Assembly (NCBI RefSeq): GCF_015207105.1
Contig: NZ_JADEXO010000002.1
Location: forward strand, 62,001 to 126,000
Reading direction: 5' to 3'
DNA length: 64,000 nt
Origin: a cf. Phormidesmis sp. LEGE 11477
GTDB taxonomy: Bacteria; Cyanobacteriota; Cyanobacteriia; Phormidesmidales; Phormidesmidaceae
The notes under the pieces are model-generated. The model was not told the DNA's origin and did no database searches. It worked only from the letters and a program-made list of their open reading frames with translations. The translations under genes were made by a program, and so were the position numbers. Below are positions 35,686 through 45,604 of this stretch, in pieces; positions within the stretch are counted from its first letter, which is position 1, and each line of letters begins with the position of its first letter.

Positions 35686-36897
35686 ATGGCTAAAAGTACA
35701 GAAAAATTTAGATCAACCCAGGGCGCTGATAACGTACAGCAGCAGGACGCTACTAGCACACTAGCCGTTCAGGAGAAGAGTATGACTGACGCAAAACAGA
35801 CGGCAACAAAAGTAAAAAGAGTAACCAAGACAAAGAAAACTACCGCAAAGCAAGCTGCTACTAAGAGATCTGCCACCAAGAGATCTGCTACTAAGAAGTC
35901 TGCTAATAAGAAGTCTGCTAATAAGAAAACTAAGCCGGTATACACAACAGATGCCGTTCGGTCTTATCTTCACGAGATTGGTCGAGTGCCACTGCTCAGT
36001 CACGAAGATGAGATTGTACTAGGCAAGCAGGTACAGAAAATGATGGCTCTACTAGCTATCAAAGACGAGCTAGCTGCTCAGCTGCCTGAAGGCGAAGAGC
36101 GTGAGGTTTCTGACGCTGAGTGGGCCGCTGCCGCTGATATGACCGAGTCTGAGCTAGATCATCATATGCGCCGTGGTCAGCGTTCAAAGCGTAAGATGCT
36201 CGAAGCCAACCTACGGCTGGTTGTTGCGGTGGCGAAGAAGTACCAGAAGCGCAATCTAGAGTTTCTAGATCTAATTCAGGAAGGAACCTTGGGACTAGAG
36301 CGTGGGGTTGAAAAGTTTGACCCGATGAAGGGCTACAAGTTCTCAACCTATGCTTACTGGTGGATTCGTCAGGCAATTACCCGTGCGATCGCCCAGCAAG
36401 CGCGCACCATTCGCCTACCCATTCATATCACCGAAAAGCTCAACAAAATCAAGCGCGTTCAGCGAGAGCTTTCTCAAAAGCTAGGTCGCAGTCCGAATGC
36501 GGTTGAAATTGGTCAGGAGCTAGAGCTAGAGCCAAAACAAGTTCGAGAGTATCTCTCTATCGCCAGACAGCCCATCTCTTTGGACGTTCGCATTGGTGAT
36601 AACCAAGATACCGAGCTTCAAGATCTCTTAGAAGACGATGGCGATTCACCAGAAGATTACACAGTGCAGCAGTCGCTTCGCTCCGATATCTTCAGAATGC
36701 TTTCAGAGCTGACATCTCAGCAGCAAGAGGTCATTAACCTGCGCTTCGGTCTAGCCGATGGCAATCCTCTTTCCCTAGCGAAAGTCGGTCAGCGCATGGG
36801 CATCAGCCGGGAGCGCGTACGTCAGCTAGAGCAGCAGGCTCTCAAGCATCTGCGTCGTCGTAAGGCGAGTATCAACGGCTACCTAGCGGCTGGTTAA
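35686..36897 (+). CDS. RNA polymerase sigma factor, sigma-70 group 2 (SigC-like)
   Basis: The 403-residue protein has region 1.2 as AVRSYLHEIGRVPLLSHEDE near residue 88. Region 2 contains LRLVVAVAKKYQKRNLEFLDLIQEG and FSTYAYWWIRQAITRAIA. Region 3 has ARTIRLPIHITEKLNK, and region 4 LSLAKVGQRMGISRERVRQLEQQALKHL. The RQPISLDVRIGDNQDTELQDL linker fits group-2 sigma factors of the SigC kind better than primary SigA, judged from memory. The first 80 residues are Lys/Thr/Ser/Ala-rich with 15-bp tandem units (35858-35930) and are not part of the conserved fold. The gene has a long gene-free leader and a strong terminator at 36970. Confidence 0.9.
   Translation: MAKSTEKFRSTQGADNVQQQDATSTLAVQEKSMTDAKQTATKVKRVTKTKKTTAKQAATKRSATKRSATKKSANKKSANKKTKPVYTTDAVRSYLHEIGRVPLLSHEDEIVLGKQVQKMMALLAIKDELAAQLPEGEEREVSDAEWAAAADMTESELDHHMRRGQRSKRKMLEANLRLVVAVAKKYQKRNLEFLDLIQEGTLGLERGVEKFDPMKGYKFSTYAYWWIRQAITRAIAQQARTIRLPIHITEKLNKIKRVQRELSQKLGRSPNAVEIGQELELEPKQVREYLSIARQPISLDVRIGDNQDTELQDLLEDDGDSPEDYTVQQSLRSDIFRMLSELTSQQQEVINLRFGLADGNPLSLAKVGQRMGISRERVRQLEQQALKHLRRRKASINGYLAAG
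35858..35935. repeat. 15-bp tandem units in the sigma factor N-terminus
   Basis: The units encode KRSAT, KRSAT, KKSAN and KKSAN (AAGAGATCTGC(C/T)AC(C/T) and AAGAAGTCTGCTAAT), giving four near-identical units and a partial fifth. They lie in the basic, presumably disordered leader before region 1.2. Confidence 0.8.
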
Positions 36898-36969
36898 GCT
36901 TCAGTGAATGCTACTTAGTGAGAGCTATCTAGGGCGTGTTCTCTTCTGAGCATTCAAAGTAGACAACAG

Positions 36970-37003
36970 GACAGATAGAAGTGTGCGCTTCTATCTGTCT
37001 TTT
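36970..37003 (+). terminator. Rho-independent terminator after the sigma gene
   Basis: GACAGATAGAAG (36970-36981) pairs with CTTCTATCTGTC (36988-36999), six-base loop, followed by TTTTAAT. The stem is 12 perfect base pairs, 73 bases after the stop codon. Confidence 0.85.
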
Positions 37004-37107
37004 AATATGTTTGCCTTTGAATTTGTGAAAACATATCAGCCAGACTATCCCAAAACCGACTAGAACTCCTCAGTCACATTCAGCTTTCGGCGTCATTCTT
37101 TCAGGTT

Positions 37108-37944
37108 TCAAACACGAATTGACTTAAGGCTATCAGCGGCCAGTTTGATCGGCCTGAGCAGGTCTAGAGGTAGTGCTAGCGAATTTAAGTCTTTAAAGTC
37201 TGGATTCTTCTCTTTCTTGGGGCCGTGATAGTCGCTACCTCCTGTCATCAGCAGGTGGTGCGTTTGGCAGTATTCCTCTAGTTTGCGGGTCTGGCTAACG
37301 CTGTGAGTCGGATGGTAGACCTCTATGCCCATTAGCCCAGCTTTGATTAGCTCAGGCAAGATAGTTTCGACTGTCCCCCCTCGAAAAATATAGGGATGCG
37401 CCCAGACCGGAACTGCCCCGCAGCTAAGCAAAAGCTCAATACCTTCTTGGGCGGTGAACTTTTCATAAGGGACATAGGCTGGACCGTCGTCTTTGAGAAA
37501 GCGGTCAAAGGCTTCGCGATGTGAGCTAACGTGGCCTGCTCTTTTGAGGGCGCTAGCGATGTGAGGGCGTCCAGGAGCCATTGCCCCTGACAGGTCAAGA
37601 AGTTCGATAGGATAGCCCAGTTCGGCCAGCTTGTCGGCCATTTTTTGGGCGCGTCGCTTGCGGCCTTCGACCCGTTCTTGTAGTGGCGCAGCTAGTCGAT
37701 CTTGGTCTGGGTAGAAACCAAGAATATGCATCGAGCGCCCGTTATAGACAGTGCTCAGCTCTAGTCCAGGAACAATTTCTAAATCGAGTGTCCTTGCGGC
37801 TGCAGTCGCTTCTGCCCAACCCGCCATCGTGTCGTGGTCGGTAATAGCTAGCACTTTCACGCCTTGTTCGGCGGCAAAGTTCACGAGCTCTGTAGGCGTA
37901 AGGCTACCGTCTGAACAAGTGGTGTGGCTGTGGAGTTCGAGCAT
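37108..37944 (-). CDS. PHP-domain phosphoesterase
   Basis: The protein has 278 residues. The PHP metal site is clear: LHSHTTCSDGS at the N-terminus, AITDHDTMAGW near residue 35, GLELST near residue 60, PVWAHPYIF near residue 180 and TGGSDYHGPKKEKNPD near residue 235. This is the layout of RNase AM/3',5'-nucleoside bisphosphate phosphatase-like proteins (YciV/TrpH family), metal-dependent enzymes acting on phosphodiesters or nucleotide 3',5'-bisphosphates. The true substrate cannot be deduced from sequence. It lies between the sigma factor and the large kinase gene, on the minus strand with the kinase, 68 bases downstream of it. Confidence 0.88.
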   Translation of the reverse strand: MLELHSHTTCSDGSLTPTELVNFAAEQGVKVLAITDHDTMAGWAEATAAARTLDLEIVPGLELSTVYNGRSMHILGFYPDQDRLAAPLQERVEGRKRRAQKMADKLAELGYPIELLDLSGAMAPGRPHIASALKRAGHVSSHREAFDRFLKDDGPAYVPYEKFTAQEGIELLLSCGAVPVWAHPYIFRGGTVETILPELIKAGLMGIEVYHPTHSVSQTRKLEEYCQTHHLLMTGGSDYHGPKKEKNPDFKDLNSLALPLDLLRPIKLAADSLKSIRV

Positions 37945-38012
37945 GTGGTAAGAGGAGGGACGCTGTAATTACTATGATACAGGGCACAGAAGACATGACC
38001 TTCTCTGTATCT

Positions 38013-41000
38013 TTAGAACGGGAGTTGAATACAAAACTCAGTGCCCTCTCCTAACTCAGACGCTACGGTCAAGCTACCGCCATGTTTTTCGGCGACGATT
38101 TGCTGCGCGATTACCAAGCCCAACCCGGTGCCTTTGCCCACCCTTTTAGTAGTAAACAGGTGGTCGAAGATCCGTGCTTTCACGTCTTCTGTCATCCCTT
38201 TACCGTTATCGCGAATACGAATTTCGAGCCCTTTCTGGTCAGGACACAAGACCGTTTGAACCGTGATAATTTGAGGCTGCTTTTTGAGCACAGCAAAGGA
38301 TGATTGATCAGCGGCTTCGTCAAAGATATCAATGGCATTGGCCAACAGATTCATAAATACCTGATTGAGCTGGCCGGGGAAACAGTCGATGTCAGGTAGC
38401 TCCCCGTAGTCTCTGATGACGGAAATCTCAGGGCGATGCTCATTGGCTTTGAGCCGATATTTGAGAATCAGTAGGGTGCTATCAATGCCTTCGTGCAGAT
38501 TGGCACTGACCTTGTGCTCGGTATCAGCGCGAGAGAAGGTACGCAGGCTTGTGCTAATAGATTTGATGCGATCATTAGCACCCTTCATGGCGTCCAGCAA
38601 CTTAGGTAAATCCTCACTCAGGAATTCGAGATCAATTTCTTCTGCATTTTCCTGAATCGGTGCGACTGGACTGGAGTAGTGCTGTTGATACAGGGCCAGA
38701 TGTTCCAGTAAATCTTGTACATAGTCTTTCCCATTGATAATGCTGCCGTTGAGAAAGCCGATCGGATTATTGATTTCGTGGGCGACGCCTGCGACAAGAT
38801 TTCCCAGCGATGCCATTTTTTCGCTTTGGACAGTTTGCAGTTGCGATTGCTCCAACTCTTTCAAGACCTGTCTGAGTTTTTGAGTTTTCTGGGAACGTTG
38901 ATTAGACTCAAGAGTCAGGGCAATCAAGTTAGCAATCGAGCGGATAAAAGTTTTTTCAGCCTGACACCACTGTCGTTTATCCCCTACTTGCTCACAACAA
39001 ATTACGCCGCTAACTTGACCATTGACCTGAACTCTAGCGTCGAGCATAGATGAGACATTAAATACATCGAGATAGCCCTCCTTAAACTCTCTGGTACAGG
39101 AATCGATCCAGGTGTCATCTATAGCTAGGATTGATTCTGACGTGATGGCTGAGAAATAGACTGGGTAGTCAACGACCTTGAGCACTAGACCTGTTGAATG
39201 ATCTTGGCTGGAGTGTTGAAACAGGTCTACACATGTAATTTGAGTGCAATCCTCATCAAACAGCCAAATACTCACTCGTTCTACGCCTAGCAGTTGTGCT
39301 GTTATGGTTGTTAATTCTTGGAATGCATCACTCAAATGCCCTTGGCTAATGGCTTTACTTTCAGAAAGCTGCACCAGTGCCAGAGCCTGTTGTTGCATCA
39401 TTTGCTCATTTTTCTGTAACTTTGCTTGGGCATTTTGTAAGGTTTGTAGCGACTGTTCTAATTCTTGGGCATTGGCTTGTGACTCCTGATAAAGGCGAGC
39501 ATTTTCTAGGGAGATGGCGGCTTGGGTACAGAGGAGGTTGAGCAGTTCAACGCGATCACCCGTAAACGCTCCGACCGTAACTTGATTTTCTAGATACAAA
39601 ATGGCGACGGGCTTGCCCTGCTGCAAAATGGGGGTACAAAGCAGACTTTTAGGCTGATGCTGCAGCACGTAGGCATCGGTGGCCAGGTTGGGATGGCCAG
39701 TAGCATTAACGATCACCACAGGTTTTTGAGTGCGTTTAACGGTGTGAATTAAGCTGTGGGGGACCTCTACACTGCTAGAAAGCTCGATCGCGTCTACTCG
39801 GGTTGGCTGATTGACGGTGGCAATAGCTTCTACAAACCACTGGCTCTCACGCGGTAGCAGCAGTGCGCCCTTGGTTGCCCCAGCATTTTCGAGTACTGCA
39901 CGCAGTAAGGTGGCTAGGAGCTTGTCGAGTTGAATTTCACTAGACAGGGTTTGCGACGCTTTTAGAATGGTTGTCAGATCGAGGGTAGCCGAGATATTGG
40001 TGCTGTCATAGGTAGAGGAATGCTGGGTACCAGGAGCCTGAAATGACGTAAGCGTACTGATAGCAAAGACGGTTTCCGTTGCCGATAAAGCGGTCTGTTG
40101 TTGTTGTTGCGAAATCGGCGCGAGCAAGTTGGGATAGCACTGCTCCAAGTCCTGGACTTTGGCTTTTGCGCCCCAGTGAGCATAGCCATAGTAGGCATTG
40201 GTCAGATACTCTTGTGCAATTTTTTCTTTGCCCCAGTTGAGATAGAACTTGGCAGCAAGTTCGTTGGCTAAGGCTTCTTCTTGGATGTAGCCGTTGGTCT
40301 TAGCGCCTGTGATCGCCAAATCATAGTGTTCTACCGCAGCCATTGTGTGACCCAAAACGCTTCGGTACTCTGCTTCTATCAGGTCATGCTTATGCTGGAA
40401 GTTCATGGGGGCATGGTTAGCCCAACGCTGCATTTCGGCCTGATTGGTCTGAACTTTGTCTAAGATAGCGACTTGTGAATCCTGCTCAGCCTTACTAAAC
40501 CAAGCTAGTTGGGCTAATGAATCGTAGAAACGGAAAACATGCTCGTCAAAAAAACCAACTACTCCGTCTAGATAGGATGCGGCGATCACAGCGTAATCAA
40601 CTGCACTTTGATAGTCGCCAAACAGGTAAGCCAGAATCAGCTTGTTGAGATAGACATAATGCAACCCAGTGCGATCCTCTGCCGCAAGTTGTAACGGCAG
40701 CGATTTGCTCTCGTCGTAGGCAGTCCCAGTTAACTCGCAAGGATCAGCAGATTGTCCTAGTAAATTCAGCACTGCTTGAGCAAAACTTTGCATCCAGGGT
40801 AAGGTGTTCCCCTGTTTGATGGTCGCTAAGGACTGACAGCCAATTCCCATCTCCTTGTAGAGCTGATTCAACTCTTCGCCCACGAAATAAAGATATTGGG
40901 CACGGTTCATGAGCGCATAGCCCCCAAATTGAAAATCTCCGGTTTCTAGTCCGGCTTGATAAGCTCGCAGTAAAAAGGGTAGAGATTCTCTAATATGCCT

Positions 41001-44000
41001 CTTTCCGTAGAGCAAAACAGAGCTAGCCGCAAAGGTGCCGCTGACACGGTTGCCCGTAGAGGGATCTAAATCTAGTTGACAAGCGAGTTGGCCATAGTCA
41101 TAAGCAGCTTCGAGATCCTGAAAGATATTTGACTGCAACACCCCGTAGCCAGCATACGTAAATGAACTAGCAGGTGAGTTCCCCTGATGCAGCGTGAGCG
41201 ACATCATCTTGCAGGACACAAAAGGAAACAAGTGCGGTACAGCTTGATAAGCAGCCGAGGTGAGAGCCGCCAAGATACGGATGGCCGCCAAAGACGGAGC
41301 ATCTTGCATAGCGGGAAGGTGTGCTAAGTCAGCTATCGCTCTGCCGTTCATCGCTGAGGTGATAGCTGCCAATTCGCACTGTAGATCTTCTGGTGTCGGC
41401 GTTTCTGGAAAATTAATGCCTAGAAATCTTAGAATTGATAGCCCAGTTTGTAAGGCATCGATTAGGCGAGATTGAGCCACGTAGGCTAGTATCTGTACTT
41501 CGTAAACTTTGACCTGGTCGAGATACGATCGCGCCTGTTGGAGTACAGTAGCAATAAGTTGTTCTAACACCTCAAACTCACCGCTTAAATAGGCAGCTTC
41601 GGCAGCGGTTTCATGCAGATGTAGCGCCAGTTTGTACTGAGTATCCCAAGCTTCTAGGCTCAGCAACCTAAGCCCTGTTTGTAAATAATTTAGAGCAACA
41701 GTATAGGCAGCAGCAGCTTTGGCTTTGCGTCCTGCCAACAAATTGAGATCGACAAGCCGAGCTATTTCTGTTGCATCAGTAATCGTCGGAATAGCTAGAT
41801 TCCAATGAGCAACAATCGAAAAAATAGTCGCCTCTAGGTCTGCGGCGGCTGTGTTTTGCAGCAACAGCCGCCCGATTTGAAGATGAGTCGTGTTTTGTTT
41901 GCCTTCGGGAATCAGCGAATGAGCGGCTTGCTGAACTCGATCGTGCAAAAATCGATAGGCTGGATTAACATTGTCCTGACAATCTGTTTGGCTCGTGTCT
42001 TGGAAGAATTTATAGCTCTGAGAGGTGGGTAAGATCAGACCGTCTTGTATTGACTGCCATAATGCGATCGCGACATCGGTAGGGGACTGTTCTAATACAA
42101 TTGCTAAGGTCGCCAAGTCAAACTGATTGCCGATGCAAGCGGCTAGCTTCAGTACCTGTTGGGTTTCAGCAGGTAATTTTTGCAACTGCAGCGCCATAAA
42201 TTCGACGACATCATCGGTGAGCGATAACGCTTTCACCTGGGCAATGTCACATTCCCAATAGCGGCGGTTTCGATTAAACGTAATGTGTCTTTCTTCATGC
42301 AATGCCTTGAGGAACTGGGTGGTGAAAAAAGGATTACCTTTGGCTTTGCGATCGATTAATTCGGCCAGGGGGTGCGCTAATTCCACCGAACAATTTAACG
42401 TATCAGCGACGAGATGATTGGTGTCGGCAAATGCCAACGGTGCCAGCGTGATGGTATTGACAGTCACTTGGGCTTTCTTCAGGTCTTCCACCGTTAGGAT
42501 AAATGGGTGAACGGGTGACACTTCATTGTCTCGATAGGCTCCCAATATCAACAGATAGCCGTTGTCATTCATCAACAGTCTAATCAGCTGAAGTGATGCC
42601 GAATCGGCCCACTGCAAATCATCTAAAAACAATACAAGGGGATGATCTGCGGTGGTAAAGACTTCGATAAACTTCTGGAACAGTAGATTAAATCGATTTT
42701 GGGCCGCACTGCCGGAGAGTTCTGTAACTTCGGGTTGTTTGCCAATCACCTGCTCCAATTCTGGAATTACGTCTATCAGAACCTGGCCGTTTTCGCCCAC
42801 CACAGCTAGGATTTTGGCTTGCCATTGCGCTAGTTGGGCGTCGGATTCGGAGAGCAATTGCCCCATTAAATTACGCAAGGCTTGGACAAAGGCAGAGAGA
42901 GGAATGTTGCGATTAAACTGGTCAAATTTGCCTTTGATGAAGTAGCCGCGCTGGCGCACAATCGGCTTATGGACTTCATTCACTACCGCTGTTTTGCCGA
43001 TGCCCGAAAAGCCCGCCACCAGCATCAGTTCTGAGGTGCCGGCAGAAACGCGCTCAAAGGCGTCTAGTAACGTTTGAATCTCAGCCTGGCGACCGTAGAG
43101 TTTTTCGGGGATGAGGAAGCGATCGCTCAAGTCCCGTTCTGCTAAATCAAAGGCGGCGATACTACCCGTTTCTTTCCACTGCGCCAGACACCGCTCTAGA
43201 TCGTGTTTGAGTCCTAGAGCACTCTGATAGCGATCTTCCGCATTTTTTGCCATTAGTTTAGCCAAGATCGCCGCCAGCATCGCGGGCACATCAGAGTTGA
43301 CCTGACCGAGCGGCATCGGCACTTTGGCCATATGGCAATGCATCAACTCTAGCGGATCGGATGATTCAAACGGTAGTCGCCCGCTCAATAGCTGATACAG
43401 CGTGACACCAAAGGCATAGAAATCAGCCCGGTAATCAATCCCACGATTCATCCGCCCGGTTTGCTCTGGTGCCAGATAGGCCAGCGTCCCTTCCAAAATG
43501 TTGGGATTCTGGATCTCTTGCGTTTCCTTGGGCAACAGGGAGGCAATACTAAAGTCGATCAGCTTGACTTGTTTGGAGTCGGGGTGAATCAGAATATTGG
43601 CGGGTTTGATGTCTTTATGCACCACCCGATGCTGGTGCAGGTCGTGAAGAATCTCGGTAATTTGCAGGGCGATCGCCAACACTTCAGTGAGATCTAGCGG
43701 CGACTGTTGGAGATACTGATTTAGTGCCACTCCGCCCCAGTCTTCTATGACCAGCGCATAGCCGCCACCAAAGGGTTCGAGGCTAAGTGGATGGACAATG
43801 CCAGGGATAGCTAGGTTTTTGGCAATCACATACTGATTGCGAAACTGTACCAATTCGCCAAAGCTAGGATAGTCTTTCCGCAGCACTTTGATCACCACTG
43901 GCTGTTGCGTTGCCGCTTGCACTGCCTGGTAGACTGCGGTCCGGGAGCCTAGGTAGAGCTGCTCGGTAATACTGTAGCCGGCAATCTCAGGGACTAGCTG

Positions 44001-44027
44001 GGATGAAGCATTAGTGAGAGGTGCCAT
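38013..44027 (-). CDS. Ser/Thr kinase - AAA ATPase - GAF - histidine kinase fusion (HstK type)
   Basis: A 2004-residue cytosolic signalling protein. The N-terminal Ser/Thr kinase (about 15-285) has VVIKVLRK for ATP, the catalytic HKDIKPAN with Asp139, and DFSIAS in place of DFG, as is usual in this group. The AAA_16-type ATPase has Walker A GIGKTAVV with Lys345 and LFLDDLQWAD. A long helical (TPR-like) region spans about 700-1310. Two GAF domains follow (about 1380-1520 and 1560-1700). The C-terminal histidine kinase has the phospho-acceptor in VAGVAHEINNPIGF (His1750), NQVFMNLLANAI, IRDNGKGM and GKGTGLGLVIAQQ. No response regulator is attached. Related proteins are common in filamentous cyanobacteria; the signal and partner are unknown. 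Confidence 0.93.
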   Translation of the reverse strand: MAPLTNASSQLVPEIAGYSITEQLYLGSRTAVYQAVQAATQQPVVIKVLRKDYPSFGELVQFRNQYVIAKNLAIPGIVHPLSLEPFGGGYALVIEDWGGVALNQYLQQSPLDLTEVLAIALQITEILHDLHQHRVVHKDIKPANILIHPDSKQVKLIDFSIASLLPKETQEIQNPNILEGTLAYLAPEQTGRMNRGIDYRADFYAFGVTLYQLLSGRLPFESSDPLELMHCHMAKVPMPLGQVNSDVPAMLAAILAKLMAKNAEDRYQSALGLKHDLERCLAQWKETGSIAAFDLAERDLSDRFLIPEKLYGRQAEIQTLLDAFERVSAGTSELMLVAGFSGIGKTAVVNEVHKPIVRQRGYFIKGKFDQFNRNIPLSAFVQALRNLMGQLLSESDAQLAQWQAKILAVVGENGQVLIDVIPELEQVIGKQPEVTELSGSAAQNRFNLLFQKFIEVFTTADHPLVLFLDDLQWADSASLQLIRLLMNDNGYLLILGAYRDNEVSPVHPFILTVEDLKKAQVTVNTITLAPLAFADTNHLVADTLNCSVELAHPLAELIDRKAKGNPFFTTQFLKALHEERHITFNRNRRYWECDIAQVKALSLTDDVVEFMALQLQKLPAETQQVLKLAACIGNQFDLATLAIVLEQSPTDVAIALWQSIQDGLILPTSQSYKFFQDTSQTDCQDNVNPAYRFLHDRVQQAAHSLIPEGKQNTTHLQIGRLLLQNTAAADLEATIFSIVAHWNLAIPTITDATEIARLVDLNLLAGRKAKAAAAYTVALNYLQTGLRLLSLEAWDTQYKLALHLHETAAEAAYLSGEFEVLEQLIATVLQQARSYLDQVKVYEVQILAYVAQSRLIDALQTGLSILRFLGINFPETPTPEDLQCELAAITSAMNGRAIADLAHLPAMQDAPSLAAIRILAALTSAAYQAVPHLFPFVSCKMMSLTLHQGNSPASSFTYAGYGVLQSNIFQDLEAAYDYGQLACQLDLDPSTGNRVSGTFAASSVLLYGKRHIRESLPFLLRAYQAGLETGDFQFGGYALMNRAQYLYFVGEELNQLYKEMGIGCQSLATIKQGNTLPWMQSFAQAVLNLLGQSADPCELTGTAYDESKSLPLQLAAEDRTGLHYVYLNKLILAYLFGDYQSAVDYAVIAASYLDGVVGFFDEHVFRFYDSLAQLAWFSKAEQDSQVAILDKVQTNQAEMQRWANHAPMNFQHKHDLIEAEYRSVLGHTMAAVEHYDLAITGAKTNGYIQEEALANELAAKFYLNWGKEKIAQEYLTNAYYGYAHWGAKAKVQDLEQCYPNLLAPISQQQQQTALSATETVFAISTLTSFQAPGTQHSSTYDSTNISATLDLTTILKASQTLSSEIQLDKLLATLLRAVLENAGATKGALLLPRESQWFVEAIATVNQPTRVDAIELSSSVEVPHSLIHTVKRTQKPVVIVNATGHPNLATDAYVLQHQPKSLLCTPILQQGKPVAILYLENQVTVGAFTGDRVELLNLLCTQAAISLENARLYQESQANAQELEQSLQTLQNAQAKLQKNEQMMQQQALALVQLSESKAISQGHLSDAFQELTTITAQLLGVERVSIWLFDEDCTQITCVDLFQHSSQDHSTGLVLKVVDYPVYFSAITSESILAIDDTWIDSCTREFKEGYLDVFNVSSMLDARVQVNGQVSGVICCEQVGDKRQWCQAEKTFIRSIANLIALTLESNQRSQKTQKLRQVLKELEQSQLQTVQSEKMASLGNLVAGVAHEINNPIGFLNGSIINGKDYVQDLLEHLALYQQHYSSPVAPIQENAEEIDLEFLSEDLPKLLDAMKGANDRIKSISTSLRTFSRADTEHKVSANLHEGIDSTLLILKYRLKANEHRPEISVIRDYGELPDIDCFPGQLNQVFMNLLANAIDIFDEAADQSSFAVLKKQPQIITVQTVLCPDQKGLEIRIRDNGKGMTEDVKARIFDHLFTTKRVGKGTGLGLVIAQQIVAEKHGGSLTVASELGEGTEFCIQLPF

Positions 44028-44150
44028 AAGTGCGGAGGGTGGTCAGAGGTTCGCTCTTAAAGTTCCCTAGTGAAGCCAAGCTTTTGTCTACGGCGGCTCG
44101 ACCACTATCGCTAAAGGGCACAGAGATACAAGAGGTCAGACACCCTTATT

Positions 44151-45521
44151 TCAGCCCGTGGCGGTTTGTTCGTAGGCCAGCTCTCCCAATATATGAACGG
44201 CTTCGATGGCGCGGTCGTCTCCCATCATGATCAGTGAAAAAACGCGATCGCTCAGTTCGCCCAAAGAGGTGGGTACACCAGCACTATTGCGAAAAGCCAT
44301 CAGCGGCGTAGATCGAAGATTGAGCACGATAAAGTCAGCCTCTTTGCCGACATCAAAACTGCCAAGGCTATCCTCTAGACACAGTGCTTTTGCGCCGCCT
44401 AAAGTGGCTAAAAATAGTGCCTCAAATGGTGATAGCTTTTGCTGCCGTAGCTGCGCTACTTTGTAAGCCTCGTTAGCGGTCTGTAAGAGTGAGAAGCTAG
44501 TGCCCGCGCCAACATCTGTACCTAATCCAACCTTGACTGGATACTCCGACGATTTTGCCTGCTCAATATTGAACAAGCCACTGCCTAAGAACAAATTTGA
44601 AGTAGGACAAAAGGCGATCGCACTCTTCGCTTCTGAAAGCCGTTGAAATTCTGCATCGCTCAAATGTACACCGTGGGCAAAAACAGAACGTTCCTTCACC
44701 AGTCCGGCCTGATCGTAGGCGTCTAGGTAGCCACTACAGTTGGGAAAGAGTTCTTTCACCCAGGCGACTTCCTTGAGATTTTCGGAAATGTGCGTGTGCA
44801 GATAGACGTCGGGAAATTCTCTGAGTAGATCGCCTGCCTTTTGTAGCTGTTCGTCTGTTGAGGTAATCGCAAAGCGAGGCGTGACAGCGTAGCGAAGCCG
44901 GCCTTTTTTGTGCCACTTTTGAATCAGGGCTTTGGTCTCTTGGTAGGAGGATTCGGCAGTATCGCAAACCGCTTTGGGGGCGTTGCGATCCATCATCACT
45001 TTGCCAGCGATCATGCAGAGGTTGCGGCGCTCTGCAGCTTCAAAGAAAGCATCTACAGATTGGGGGAATACGGTGGCAAAGACAAGCGCGGTAGTGGTGC
45101 CGTTGCGAAGGAGCTGGTCTAAAAAGATTTCAGCAACGGCTCTGGCATAATCTTTGTCTTTGAATTTTCCTTCTGTTGGAAATATGTACTGATTTAGCCA
45201 TTCGAGCAGTTGTTCTCCGTAGGCTGCAATTATCCCAGTTTGGGGATAGTGGATATGGGTATCAATGAACCCTGGCATAATCAGCCGATCCGCATAAATG
45301 GTAATCGGAATATCTCCGTACTCAGCTTGCAGTTCTTCATAGGGGCCAAAGGCTTTGATTTTCCCATTCTCTAGAACTAGCAGGCCATCTGGCAGATAGC
45401 GGACGCTTTCGGCTTCAGGTACATAAAAGGGGTCATCTACAAAATCTAAGAACGCGCCGCGAATGGCCTTGAGTTGGTTCTTAAGCTGAGGCCGATTCGA
45501 TTGGTTTTGCAAAACCCCCAT
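44151..45521 (-). CDS. guaD: Guanine deaminase
   Basis: The protein has 456 residues of the amidohydrolase superfamily. Zinc ligands are in IMPGFIDTHIHYPQ near residue 85, HTHISENLKE near 235, FAHGVHLSD near 275 and the catalytic Asp in VGLGTDVGAGTSFS near 330. The specificity element QLLEWLNQYIFPTEGKF is typical of GuaD and not of other deaminases. It converts guanine to xanthine in purine salvage or degradation. It ends 120 bases from the start of the kinase gene and shares its strand, but a functional tie is not implied. Confidence 0.93.
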   Translation of the reverse strand: MGVLQNQSNRPQLKNQLKAIRGAFLDFVDDPFYVPEAESVRYLPDGLLVLENGKIKAFGPYEELQAEYGDIPITIYADRLIMPGFIDTHIHYPQTGIIAAYGEQLLEWLNQYIFPTEGKFKDKDYARAVAEIFLDQLLRNGTTTALVFATVFPQSVDAFFEAAERRNLCMIAGKVMMDRNAPKAVCDTAESSYQETKALIQKWHKKGRLRYAVTPRFAITSTDEQLQKAGDLLREFPDVYLHTHISENLKEVAWVKELFPNCSGYLDAYDQAGLVKERSVFAHGVHLSDAEFQRLSEAKSAIAFCPTSNLFLGSGLFNIEQAKSSEYPVKVGLGTDVGAGTSFSLLQTANEAYKVAQLRQQKLSPFEALFLATLGGAKALCLEDSLGSFDVGKEADFIVLNLRSTPLMAFRNSAGVPTSLGELSDRVFSLIMMGDDRAIEAVHILGELAYEQTATG

Positions 45522-45604
45522 CTAAGCAAAGCTCCTAATATGTGTCTTCTATAGGCGTGGTTCAAAGCCGACTTTTAGGTAAGCATTCTGCTGATAGCTT
45601 GTAG

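Noticed and set aside
43400-43620. Loss of DFG (DFS) in the Ser/Thr kinase taken as an inactive kinase
   Set aside because: DFS/DFN variants are usual in this HstK-like group and the catalytic HKDIKPAN is intact.
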